64,000 nucleotides of DNA from Lunularia cruciata (Eukaryota > Streptophyta > Marchantiopsida > Lunulariales > Lunulariaceae), in assembly GCA_948567375.1 (NCBI GenBank), contig OX419760.1, positions 1,178,001-1,242,000 of the forward strand, written 5' to 3'. Each line of letters opens with the position of its first letter. Position 1 is the stretch's first letter. A model generated the notes under the pieces. That model was given only the letters and a program-made list of their open reading frames with translations, did not search any database and was not told the DNA's origin. This document shows positions 11,858 to 23,249 of this stretch, piece after piece. The position numbers were made by a program, and so were the translations under genes.

Positions 11858-12845
11858 ATGGCCATCTTTCTTATGACATTTGGGAATGGGTTTGGTGTCC
11901 ATGAATGGAGAGAAATTGAAGAAAAATGGGCTATGTATTTGAAATTCTACAAGACTGCTTGTAATTGGAACGACAAATCCATTGGTGAAGATCTCACTAA
12001 AAAGGAGATCAAATATGAATGGACCACTATCAAAGATAAACTTAATAGTTTGTTTCCTTTTTTGATAGAATAGATGCCTTACTAGGGAGTAGAGCAAATA
12101 TATCTCCCCTCACCCTTAAAATTATAAGGATGGGAAGTGATATTAATCTTTTTGAATGGTTTGGTAAAGAGAAGGAGATGTGCAAAGTAATGCTTGATGA
12201 GGAAGAGAAAATGCCAAGCAAAGATTTTCTTTTGTCAAGAACTTCACAAGCTTTTCTTGTGCAAGGATTGATTCCAATGAGCATTCCAAGTACCCAAGAG
12301 GAAAGATTATTTTCATTCAATCCACAAGAATATGCACCAAGTGAACCATTTTTTATTCCCAAAGAAGAAGAGAATGTACAAACTACACAAATAAACATAA
12401 CTAGTAACACAAGAGATTTCCAAAACTAAAGAGGATATCCAAGGAGAAGAAGAGGATATGTGTGTACAAGCAAGAGATAAATGTGATAAAGATGGAGGAG
12501 ATGCACAAGAGAGGGAGGGAGAGGGTTAGAGAATCATGCAAGAGGAGGAATTCCATGAAGATAAGTTCCAAGAACTGCCTAATGCTTACTACTTTTGCCC
12601 AAGACAAGGCCAGCCATACAAAAGTGAATATTGAATCATTGGAAGCTAGAAAGAGGTGTCTTTTAGCTCAAATTGATGCTAAGAAGACTGCTAAGATAGA
12701 AAAATTGGGGATCAAGGTAGAAGCACACAGATGAGCAAAAGCTCAAAAAGTAAGGTTCAAGGAAAAGATAGCAAGATCCCAACAAGAATATCAAGTGACA
12801 TTGGAATTAGCTAAGGTTGTGAAAATTGCTCAAGAAATCAAGAAT
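11858..12845 (+). pseudogene. Degenerate ORF cluster with coiled-coil end, unknown family
   Basis: Several overlapping open stretches on one strand look like one decayed protein. The order is a Trp/Lys-rich part (11858-12073), an acidic Ser/Pro part ending near PFFIPKEEEN (12130-12429), a part reading EEEFHEDKFQELPNAYYFCP (near 12545-12600), and a Glu/Lys/Ala-rich heptad-like stretch (about 12630-12845). I do not recognise the family. It could be the gag of family D, whose RT lies 1.4 kb downstream, or a relic of a host gene. Joining the parts needs frameshifts and at least two stops. Confidence 0.4.
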
Positions 12846-14225
12846 CTTTTTAGTTTATTCCTCATGCAGCTCATTATGCTACAAGAAGTAATCAACCACA
12901 ATCTCATAATATAGATTCTAATGGTGATAGCAAATCATTGTTAAAATGTATCAATAAAGGAAAAGTTTTTTTCACATGTTTATAAATCTATGAGTCCACT
13001 CCCAAAACATATGGAGTCATTTTTAATTTCTTGTAGTTTATATGGTTTCCCAAAGTTTTATATATGGATGTGGACATCACTATCATATAATAGTACTATA
13101 TAATTTACAAGAAAAAAAAAATACATAATTCTCATAGGATAGTTTATAGTTTGCATAAGACAATGGGGTAGAGATTAGAGAAAGGTTTGGTAAAGACCAA
13201 AGTCTATATGGACATAGATATTGGTAAAAGAAAGGTATAAGAGGTATTGGTAGATGAAAACAAAAGCTATTCTGAGAACAATTGATCCAAAACAAAGCAA
13301 AGTATAAGATAGGTAATGAGGATATGCTCAATACAACAAGTTAGATAATGCCAATGAGTAGAACAATGCAAACATATCCTTAATCAAAGGCATAATTGCA
13401 ACCCACTAAAAACTATATAAAAACTATAGTTGGAACTAGTAGGCAATTGACCATTTTTTAGTCCAGAGTTGGGCAAGGAGACTAGAGATGAAAATTCAAG
13501 TATGAATAGCATGAAGCAAGAACATTGGAGATTAAATGTCAAGTATGAATAGCATGAATATCAGCTAAGAGCAAGTGAGAATTGTTACAAGCATGATCTT
13601 GTAGAGTGTTCTAGTACCCTACCTTGAATGAAGTATATAATGATCTTTCAAAAGTTCTTTTAAAAGAGCAATTGGTCATTGATAGTCCTTTCTTCACATC
13701 TATGATGACCAAAACACATAACTCTTGATGAATCTATGGACTTCAACTATATGCATCTATAACTATGTGGTCTTGGAGACAAAATACTATAGTCCAATCA
13801 AAATTTGAGCTCAAAATTATTTTCTTATTTTGTATTCATTTGCTATTCCTTACTAGTTCCTTAATTTAAATGGATGAAAATGACGTAAAGCATCATTAAG
13901 GACCTCATGGTATAGAAGAAAATATGGTATTTGACACTTAGTAGATCACTTTGTGACACTTGGGTAGAGAACATATAATCAATAAAGCTTGAATTTTAAA
14001 CTATACATGCTAATTGATGAACTAGTAGAGTTTCACTAAGAAATAGACATAGGATCTATATAATCAAACAAGGAAGATTGTCAAATAAAAGTGCAATATT
14101 AAAAGAATTCATACAATCTTCAAAGTAGAGCAATTAAATATAGAAGAAGCCAAGGGAGATTTCAATAAATCAAATTTTATAAGATAGGTGGATGTGTGGA
14201 GATTATCATCTTATCAACAAATAGA
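12846..14225. other. No gene recognised, probably family D internal DNA
   Basis: AT-rich, stop-rich sequence between the coiled-coil relic and the family D RT. Protease and the RT fingers would be expected here if both belong to one element, but I cannot identify them. Confidence 0.4.
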
Positions 14226-14990
14226 CTAGGGCTGATTGGTATGCTATGCCTACATTGGAGGAGATCTTTGATATGATTGAGCATTCAAAGGTCTTCGATA
14301 CTTTGGATCTTTGAGCAAGATATCATCAATTGCCTATCAAGGAGGAAGAAAAGTCCAAGATAACAATTTAGGCTATTGATCCCCACGGCAAGGATGTATT
14401 GTATCAGTAGAGATTCTCACTATTTTGGCTAAAGAATGCTCTTGTTAAGCTATAGAAGGTCATTTATGGGATCTTAGTAGAATTGGATTTTGCTTGGCGC
14501 TATATTGATGACATTTTGGTCTATAGCATTATTTTGAAGGAGCATGAGAGACATTTGTTGGAAGTGTTTGAGATATTGAGATTTTGTGGACTCAAATTAC
14601 ATCCTAGGAAGTGCAAATTCTTCCATAAGCAGTTTGAGTATTTGGGTCACACTATCTACCCAAGTGGACTTGGTGTTTAGCATACCAAGGTGGAAGCTAT
14701 TGCACTTATTCCTTGGCCTATGGATGTGAGCAAATTGCAAGCATTCCTTAGGTCTGTAAACTTCTATCACCAATTATGTTAGAGGATTTAGTGCCATTAC
14801 CAAGGCCTTGACAAAGATGACCAAGCTTACATAAGAGTGGTGTTGGGGGAATAAGCAAGAGAGAGTTTTTATAGAGCTCAAGGAGAATTTGACATCTACC
14901 TCTATTCTTAGGGGACCATTTAGAAGACAACCATTTTAAGTTCATACTGATTGGAGTACATTGGAGCTTGGAACTATAAAACTTGCTGTT
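14226..14990 (+). pseudogene. Family D Ty3/gypsy reverse transcriptase remnant
   Basis: The translation contains PTLEEIFDMIEHSKVFDTLD, then the palm with the YIDDILVYS catalytic box at about 14501-14527, then the thumb and connection (KFFHKQFEYLGHTIYPSG, and LIPWPMDVSKLQAFLRSVNF). This order is typical of Ty3/gypsy. The YIDD form and the flanking residues differ from the FLDD boxes of families A and B, so it is a separate lineage. Several stops occur, and the reading is lost at the start of RNase H (VHTDWSTLELG). In its live form it would synthesise cDNA. Confidence 0.8.
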
Positions 14991-15020
14991 ATATGCATAA
15001 TTTATAAAGATACTAAGTTT

Positions 15021-15850
15021 GGTGTTGAAAATAATGAAGGAATATTATCTATATGGAGTTTAGCTAAGCTTCTATATCAATAATAATTAGCTAGAGTTAG
15101 TTCTAGTTAAGATAAAGGTGATCTTATTCTAGAGAAAGAGAAAAGAGTGAACACCATTATTTTGTCTTTTAGTGTATTAACTTGGTATTATTCCTAGTTA
15201 TTTGACTTTTGGAAAGAGTTGAGAACTCTTGGGTCCACAAGTCTTGTTGGTGTGGATTTTTCTATAGACCATGTGAAGGAATCCTTGATTTTGTTGGTAG
15301 GTGAGGATAAGACCACCTACTTATGTGATTATTTTGATGTGCTTGGATATTCCTTTAGACTTTTAGACTTTATTTGACTTTTAACCTAGTAACTTGAATG
15401 AATTTTGTAATTTGTAACTTTGGCATGTAACTTTTTCACAAGTATATAAGCTAGGGGTGAGGAAGTACTCATCATCCTTTCACTTGCAATTATCTCTCTC
15501 TCATTGATTTCTCTATTGAGCAATGTCTTGCGTCTTAGAGATGTCTTTGAGTTTTAGCCTTGGAGGAGTGTGATGGAGTTGAGGTTCCTTGCCATCTTAG
15601 TCCATGGTGTACTACCTTAATATCTAATAGAGGTTCATGAGTAAGAGATAAGTTGGCTCATAGTACTACCTTTGGAGATCACCTTGAGGTAGATGGCTTA
15701 ATAGAGAGTGGTTTGGATGATGAAAAGAGGATTTCATAAGTATAGTTTGCAAAGAGGTCACTTGGGAGATTGGATCTCTAATTACCTTGGTTGATAATTG
15801 GCTATTGGTTCAACCAACAAGCCTCCTTAGCATCCTTCTCTCCTTACTTT
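15021..15850 (+). promoter_or_regulatory. LTR-like region with core promoter
   Basis: The family D coding region gives way to non-coding DNA that starts with TGTTGAAAATAATG. A TATA-type box (AAGTATATAAGCTAGGG) lies near 15440, followed by a CT-rich leader. This is the layout of an LTR U3-R boundary. No second copy is present and no clean ends or target duplication were found. Confidence 0.35.
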
Positions 15851-16092
15851 CTACTCTGTAGATGAGATTTGAATTTACCTATAGTCATTTGTCATGATGT
15901 TATTGTAATTTTAGACTTGGATGATCCAAACCTATGGATGAGTGCATGTTCTTAGTGCAAAAAGACCTTTTAGAGAGTGATGCCAGTGAATTTTGAGAAC
16001 TTAGCAATTGCTTAGCATAAGGATACCTTAAGCTATACTACTATTTAAGGAAAAGGTTATAGACCTTCAATCCGTTGATCTCATCTAGATGA

Positions 16093-16170
16093 TTATATAT
16101 ATATATATATTTTTATATATTTTTATATATATTTTTATATATATATATATCTCTCTCTCTCTCTCTCTCT
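16093..16170. repeat. Compound microsatellite (TA)n, TTTTATA and (CT)n
   Basis: Runs of alternating T and A with TTTT interruptions are followed by ten CT dinucleotides. The AT part can fold on itself. Confidence 0.95.
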
Positions 16171-16360
16171 ACAACAAATTGTATGCACCAATGATACTTG
16201 ATGTGACTACAAGCTACTCTATCTTGAGAGTGCATGAGGTTTTATTGAAGAGTCCTCATGTTGAAAAGACATGATTGTGTTTTTTGGAAGGATTATGTGT
16301 ACAATTGTACACCATGCCATCTCCAAAACATTGATGACACTATGGACCCAAGCTTGGCAG

Positions 16361-16496
16361 TTGCGGTGTATTTTATATAGCTCTTCTAATAGAGTTGTTA
16401 TTATGTTGTTGTGTGATAGTTGTTTGAGAGGATGGCATATGGTATGTTTGACTCATTCCCTCATGGTAGTTCTCCAAGGATAGTAATTATGTCCTT
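16361..16496 (+). pseudogene. Decayed PHD-finger-like motif
   Basis: The frame reads LRCILYSS, then MLLCDSCLRGWHMVCL, then two stops and LCP. The middle part matches the core of a PHD zinc finger (LLCDxCxxGWHxxCL), with Cys-Cys-His-Cys ligands in place. The second Cys of the first pair is replaced by Tyr, the usual Pro-Pro after CLT is HS, and stops follow the Gly before LCP. PHD fingers bind histone H3 tails. Here it sits between family D and segment C, so it may be part of a retroelement or a relic of a chromatin gene. Confidence 0.5.
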
Positions 16497-17439
16497 GATG
16501 TACTTGATCTATACCTAGTCATTCTTTATGTGATATTGTGATAACTTGGTAAGTATCACTTTTGTGGTAATCAATAAGGAAACTTCACACAAAGATATGA
16601 GTAAAAAATGGTCAAATACAAAGTAAAATAATAATCAAATAGTTCTTCTTGAGTTTATCTTTAGTCTCTCAATTAGAAACCACACCCAAAAAAGAGTAAC
16701 AAGCACTAATTCACAATCTTATCACAATAAAATGTTACCTATAATCACAATACTTCAAATCTTTCCAAACAAACTTTGATTGTGATGATTCATTTCTTCT
16801 AAAAGAAGGCTATTTCACCACAAAATGACTTTGCCTTGGAATTGTGTTCTACCCCTCCACTAAAGGTAAAACTTCCTCAATCAAAACTGCTTTGCATCAA
16901 TCCAATGTTATACTCACAATTGCATAATACTACCAACACTACAATTTCTCACGGATCTGTCAAGGCATTGCTTTGATTGCTATCCATTCAAGATCAAACA
17001 CACAAAATGAAATTAGAACTATAGAATCCAACATCTAACAAGTTTACTAGCTTGCATTTCAAAATTCTCCAAACACTCATAAACACACACACACACACAC
17101 ACACATGATTGATACTCAAAATTAAGCTAAAACAATGAGCACGGAGTTACAACATTTTTTACTTTACTCAACTTTAGAAATATGAATATACAACATACTG
17201 CAAATTCTTCCCTTAAATAGGCTAAGCACTTGATAGTTACTAACTAAAATACCATTTCCTAACAACTTTACCAACTTGTAGATCCAAAATGACAAACCAA
17301 TTCTTCATATCAGCCTCTTCAAATCTCAAATTGGTTCTTAATCAGATCTGATGCCAACCTTCCCTTTGGCTTCCAAACCCAATGTTCCCTCAATCACTTT
17401 TCTTCCTTTGGGTCTATCTAATACTAATACTTCCTCTAC
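16497..17439. other. No gene recognised; contains (AC)n
   Basis: Non-coding, AT-rich. A perfect (AC) run lies at 17083-17104. Toward its right end the minus strand becomes more open and merges into the ORF at 17440-17763. Confidence 0.5.
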
Positions 17440-17763
17440 TATTTCTACTATATTTTCAGTCTAAACTGAAATTGGAATGATAGCTGACCTATTTACATTC
17501 TCATTCTCTAACCCACTTTCTCCTAATACCTCAAAAAACTCACCCAAAGAAACCTACACTCCTAGGTCTATGATTTTGGATGTCTTATTTACCTTCATCT
17601 CACTCCAAAGTCTATCTAAGTCTGATCTAACAAAATGTAATCTGAGATAAATATTGTCTCCTACCTCTAACATCTTTCTATCTACACGATCTCTTAGGCA
17701 AATCAACAAACTATTCATATCCACATTGTTATACTTTGCTTTTCTCTCTCTTGGAACACACAT
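17440..17763 (-). pseudogene. Degenerate ORF after segment C, unknown function
   Basis: The minus strand opens with ATG at 17763 (MCVPRERK...) and can be read for about 105 codons with only two stops (17554-17556 and one near 17460). The product is charged, with parts such as LLICLRDRVDRKMLEVGDN and LGEFFEVLGESG. The start and the next ten or so codons also exist in segment C copy 1 (ATG at 5938). No family was recognised. Low stop density compared with its surroundings suggests a relic of real coding sequence. Confidence 0.4.
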
Positions 17764-19895
17764 GGTGCCTAGCTGTGGAACCTATAGATCAGAGGTTGGA
17801 GGTAAACCTATCCCTACTAGCTTGAGCATGCATAGATCCCACTTAATAGAACCCTTCACTCTAGGTTTTGTTATTCTTGCTATCGGGGAAAGGTAGTAAT
17901 AGGACCTAACCTGTCATCATAACATGCACTCTTGGTTTGTTGGTCATCATTTCCAGCATTACTAAGGAGAAATACACAACACTCCTAGAAGGAAAGAACC
18001 TAAGTGCAATGCCCGCATACCAATCCAAACCAATTGGGCATACAAACACGCATGCAAGCACGGAGAGGCTCCAATCACAAGAATCCAATAGCAACTCCCC
18101 ATATTTTTTGTCAAAATTGAGTTTCAAAGCCCTCTTTCTACGTCATCAAACCAATTTCAACCTATACTCCAAGCTTTCTCCAATATGTGTGTCAGCTTTC
18201 ACCCAATTTGTACTCCAAGTGGAGTGATCCTATGTCTTATTGATGAGGAAAATACTATGTAACTCATATGCCCATAACTTTCTCTACGTAACTTGTATTA
18301 CAATGTCCTAGAATTCAATGGAAATCCTATGAGATAATCTTTCTAATGATATAAAATAAGCCATAATTTGATCACTACAGCTCCCTTGACAAGCTCTCAG
18401 ATTTGGCCAGTTTTTTGTAATTTTTACCCTAATTTTGAAATCCCTAATTTAGGGTTTGCTCCTAGTTCTGGGAAATTTTTCCTAGATTTCTGGATCAGAG
18501 GTGCACCCAATCCTCAAAAAAACTCCAGAATACTAGAATCCTTAGACATAGACACACAAATAGTAGAATAGACACTCAATCATGATAAAAGATAGAAATG
18601 CTCTCCCAAGCTTATGATAGTATTTTTAGTAGAGTTTGTTGCATCAACTCTCACTCTCCATGGATCCAAAGTCAACCAAATTTTTCACAATGTGCACTTG
18701 ACTAAACCTTTAGAAATTTTTTACCATAATCCAACCCCAAGCCCTAGATATGTATCAATTCTTGAGATAGGCTAACTTATGAGCTCTACAGACCCAAGTA
18801 TACTTGATCCAAAACCCTTAATTGTCTATTTGAAGAATTCACATGAAACTTCTACATAGAAGTGCAAAACCTAGCCACCAACAATACTAGAAATTTTCAC
18901 AAGATGATTTTGACCAAAACTTTAGGAGTGACCAAATCTTCAAACCTAATCAGAATGTCATCTCCAACTCCTCACTTTCCAAAGCTCCAACTTCAATTGG
19001 CCAGATCTGATTTGACATTGATCAAAATCCAAAATTTCTTGGGCTCAACATTACAAGCACTATGTAAACTCAGCAACCCAATTGAAAGATCATGTAGATG
19101 TCTCATAAAGCTCTCTAAATAACCTATTTAATACTCTTGATATGAATTTTACCCCCTTGACTCAATCTATCATATCTCCTAAAGAAATGACTCAAATCAC
19201 TTGATTCTAGTCTCCAAATTATAGCCTGTTAGCTCCTCTCTCCAATTGTGGTCCTCTCTCCCCAAATGCTCTTCCCAAACTCCCTCGATGGTTAAAAAAC
19301 TCTTGAATTTTTCTTAGAATCCAATCTCTTGCAATTTTGTCATTTAGCCTCTTTGCTTTTTGACAAGTGGATCACACAACTTTGTCTTGAAGATCATGAC
19401 TAAAATTGAGTCATTCTCCAACTATAAGAGCATATAGATTATCAAGTCTCATACTTGCTTGTAAGTAAGCACCGGAAGGACAATAGGATCTAGGTTTTCA
19501 ATCATCAACTTTGTGAATACCGCCCTAAAATGTATGAACATCCAATTGTAAGCCACCACGGTGTAGAATCTAAAGCCTGATGAGAAAACAATTTGGGTGT
19601 AGAGATTGAGAGCATGGGACATCTCATAATCAATTGCTCTCTCTTACACTTGGCCTCCACTCTCTACTACAACTCTCACTCTTAACGTCCTCCTCTTGCT
19701 CAAGACTCCTCCAACTAAAACACACCTTCCACCCAACTCTCCACCATCTATATACATAAGAACCCTCAAAGAAGACAAGACTATAATCCATGTGGCCAAT
19801 TTTAGACATGTACATAGATTTCTCACATTGCAATAGTTCAACTGTGGGATCCGTCATACAACCTACTCCATCTTTACAAAGATAAACCACATCAA
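17722..19895 (-). mobile_element. Segment C, copy 2
   Basis: It matches 5897-8055 by eye from the MCVPRE block to the TCATACAACCTACTCCA block near 19854. On the minus strand the upstream end has a TATA-like TATGTATATAG near 19753. The long middle is non-coding and the downstream end carries the ATG of the next ORF. Frames are not conserved between the two copies in the middle part, so that part is not coding. Unlike copy 1 it has ORF relics on both sides. Confidence 0.6.
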
Positions 19896-19929
19896 TTTAC
19901 TTTTTCAAGGGCTACACAAACCACAACAA

Positions 19930-21858
19930 GACAATGTATTTTACCTTCCTCCTTCTTGTCTCTTGCACCAACAATTTTAATTCATGCAACCTCACCTCTT
20001 CTAACTTGACCTTGGTATCAATACTAAGCGTCACCTTCAACTCCCCCACTACAGCTTCTACATACTCAAAACTATATTCCCTTACTTCACTCTACCTCCA
20101 ATTCATCTTGGTAATCATCAACTTGTCCTCAAATTCTGCCTTTAGTGCTTCCTTCTCTTCCACATATTGGACTAGTTGAACTTCTTTACTTTTGATCAAA
20201 CTACGCAATCTATCTTCCTCTTAATGTCTATCTGCCAACTCATGTTGCCAAGCTTGATCATTCTCTGTTGTGCTCTTTCTTAGACTTTCCGACTCTTGCT
20301 CCATTACTGCTGCAATTACCTTTGAATGTATGACTTCTACCCTTGCATCAGCAACTTCATGCTTCATCTTCTCAAACAATGCCTTCTGCTTCTTTAGCTC
20401 TTCACCACGCTTCAAGAAGTTCTCCTCCAAGGTATCAAAGCTCTTCTTCTGAAGAATTGCTTAACCTAAAGTTCTTTGGCTTCCTTCTCTGCTTGGGTTA
20501 GCCTACTCCTCAACTCCAAGGTCTCTTCACTCCAGTGCCTTACTACTTTCAACTCATCCTTCACTCTAGGATGATCTTTCTTCAACTCCGCTTTCTTTCT
20601 TTGTAGCTGCACCAACAAAGGATAAACAATCTTTGATAGATACTTGACTCCAATGTATCTTCCTTCATCATCTTCTACATCTTCATCTTGGGTAGGCGCT
20701 TCTTTAGCTGGTGCTTTACCTCAAAGATGTGATCTTTGTACCTTCAACGTCACACCATCCAAGCTCTCTCCTTCTTCTTTGATTTTGCTTGGACCTGCAA
20801 ATATAGCTTACGCATGTCTCTTTGATCTTCCTGCCCTTGGAAATACCAAGGCAGCCTCTCTTGCTTGTTCATCTTCTAACTCAACTACTGGCAACTCTAA
20901 ACAAGGCTCATCTCCTCCCTCCATGTGGTCGATTGCCTCATAAAACTCCCGCTCTTCTTCTCCAACAACCTCTTCCCCTAAATGCTAAACTTTGGGCTCT
21001 CCCTCTCTCTCACTGCTAGACTCTCCACTCTACAGAGTGAACTCTTCTTTTGCTCCTAATTCTTCATACTTTGACTTGGTTTCTCCTTCCATTTGTCCTC
21101 CAAAGATGGTTCCTTCACTACTACCACCGCTGGATTTGGATTTATCCTTCTTATATTTTGTGGATGTATTGGCATTATTCTTTCTTTGGGTCGACTTCTC
21201 TTTCTTGGCATGGAGATGTCCACTAACACTATCTTCTCCTTCCCACTCTTGATGTAGTAATCATTGCCTACTTGAACCTGCTTAATATAATAATGCTCAT
21301 CTCCATCCACTTCTCTTTGTAAGCTGGAGTGAAAGTGGGACACCATCCATTCTCTCTCCTCCAAGCTAAGTAAGTTTAATCCAAATTAGAATTGAGTTGC
21401 AAAGGGTACAAAGTAATGGGGCGGCATATTAATTCTCCAACTGGTGATCATTTGCCTTATGTGTTGGTGCAAACACCTCACCCAATCTATTACCTCTCCT
21501 GCAAACATCTAATGAAAGAACACCACCTATTGTATTATTATATAAGTGGTTTTCTTTGGCTTAAACATTGCCATCATTGCATTGACGATCTCCCTTTGTA
21601 TTGGATCCTTATAACTATCCACCTTGTACATGTTCTTGGTGTGAGGTCTACTGAAAGAGTTCTTCACCTTGGCAGTTTCTTTTGAAAACTCACGCTTCCA
21701 ATAAAAGGTGATTCCCCTAGTTCTCCTACTTCTCTTCCTAGGACTAATCTCCAATCCAACTCAGTCCATTGAGCCTGATTTCCTCTCTTCCCTTCTATCT
21801 TTGGCCCATCTCTACATTTGCTAGCATCAATTTCTGCCATGAAACTTAGAAAGCTCAA
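19930..21858 (-). pseudogene. Degenerate ORF with coiled coil, unknown family
   Basis: Read on the minus strand it starts near MAEIDASKCRDGPKIEGK (about 21838), passes a basic region (PRKRSRRTRG and KPKKTTY), a section with DEHYYIKQVQVGNDYYIKSG (near 21290), and a long Glu/Lys/Leu-rich section (20221-20460, LKRGEELKKQKALFEKMKHE) that looks like a coiled coil. It has multiple frameshifts and some stops. It ends just before segment C copy 2. I do not recognise it. It may be a gag-like or captured host protein in the element to which segment C belongs. Confidence 0.4.
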
Positions 21859-22482
21859 ATTCCAATTCCATGCCAGAAATGTGATGTGAAGTTTGTTTAA
21901 GACTTCAATCTTGCCATTACATTTACGGCCTCCTAATATTTCCTGCCATAGGGTATATCACATACTTGGAGTAGATGGCTATTTGGAGTTAGAAAGATCT
22001 AATTGCTAGTTAGGGGAGGAATTATGGTACTTTAGAGTTTACATATAAATTTTATATGATGTATGTTTCTATAGTGTATGATATTAACAGCAATATATAT
22101 ATATATCAATTTTCATGACATTTGTAACACCAAAGCTAGTTTTTTATAGACACTAGAGTGATATTCTTTGCATTCAAAGTTATTAGTAGTTGCTCAAAGA
22201 TTACTTAGCAATTGCCAAATTTGTGTTAGTGTTGTATTGATCACACTATGAGACCCACCATCACTTGCACTATTTTCAATGTTAAATGCACCATCAACCG
22301 CACCATTAGGATTGGAAATCCAGGTTGAATAGAGAGGTATACCTTTGTAGTGTAGTTACAAAGAGCTCACTTCTCTAATGTTGAGCCTTCAAACTCTTGG
22401 TTATGGTGGACAAAGGCCAATGAATATCACTTGGAGTTTCTTAGCTAGAATGGGTGTGGCTTGATTGTAATTAGAGCTTATT
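21859..22482. other. No gene recognised
   Basis: AT-rich flank of a family A element. A block at about 22029-22105 (TACTTTAGAGTTTA, then TGTATGAT and AGCAATA) resembles 33988-34070 on the far side of that element. Confidence 0.4.
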
Positions 22483-22956
22483 TGTAACAATATGGAGTTT
22501 ATTGATGAGTTAGTCAAGGCTAATGAAGTAAAAAAATAGGCCAAATTAACCTAGAATATTTTAGAAGTATCTACAAAGTTACTTGGTACCTTCCAAGTAT
22601 TGGGTAAAATGCATACCAAGTGGTGACTTCTAGGAAGAAGTTTCTTGGAAAGCTTCCCAACTACCTTAGCTTGCACACCAAGTAGGAGCTTCTAGAAGAA
22701 AGCTTCTTGGAAAGCTTGCACACCAAGTAGGTAGCTTCTGAAAGGAAGCTTCTTGAGAAGCTTCTTAATTAACTTGGTTTGCATTCTAAGAACGTGGCTC
22801 TAGGAAGCTTTTCAAGAGCCTTGTATACTTCCTATAAATACCAAAGCCCAAGCTCATGTTAGGCATTTGGGGTTTTTTTCATTCAAGTATCCCAATGTGA
22901 TCTCCCACTCTAATCTTCCATTCTCCTATTTCTCTCCTTGGTCTCAATCTTTTACA
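22483..22956 (+). repeat. Family A 5' LTR (474 bp)
   Basis: TGTAACAATATGG start, CTTTTACA end, TATAAATA near 22834. It is directly followed by a primer binding site, which identifies it as the 5' LTR. Confidence 0.9.
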
Positions 22957-22957
22957 T

Positions 22958-22972
22958 TAGTATCAAAGCAAG
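22958..22972 (+). other. Primer binding site, tRNA-iMet type
   Basis: TAGTATCAAAGCAAG lies right after the 5' LTR and differs at a few positions from the TGGTATCAGAGC complement of the plant initiator tRNA-Met 3' end. Confidence 0.7.
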
Positions 22973-23249
22973 AATGGGATGGATGAAATCTATGGACCAC
23001 CAAATCCATTTTTTCCAAACCATTGGGGTTTTTTTGTCTATGTATTACCCAAGCATCATTTCATGCAATTCATCACCTCACGCTTTGGGTAGAATTTTTT
23101 GAATACGATCACCCTGTCCAATGAACCCTTTGTACTTTTGATTGTAACTTATGAAGAACGGTGGACATGTTGTATTTATGTGTTAATTTCGATAAATTAT
23201 AAGTATTTTGATAGAGTATTAGCCATGGCAACAATGCCCAAAGTTATCA

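Noticed and set aside
16089-16274. Plus-strand ORF starting in the TA/CT microsatellite
   Set aside because: The first half is simple repeat translated as Ile/Tyr and Ser/Leu runs.
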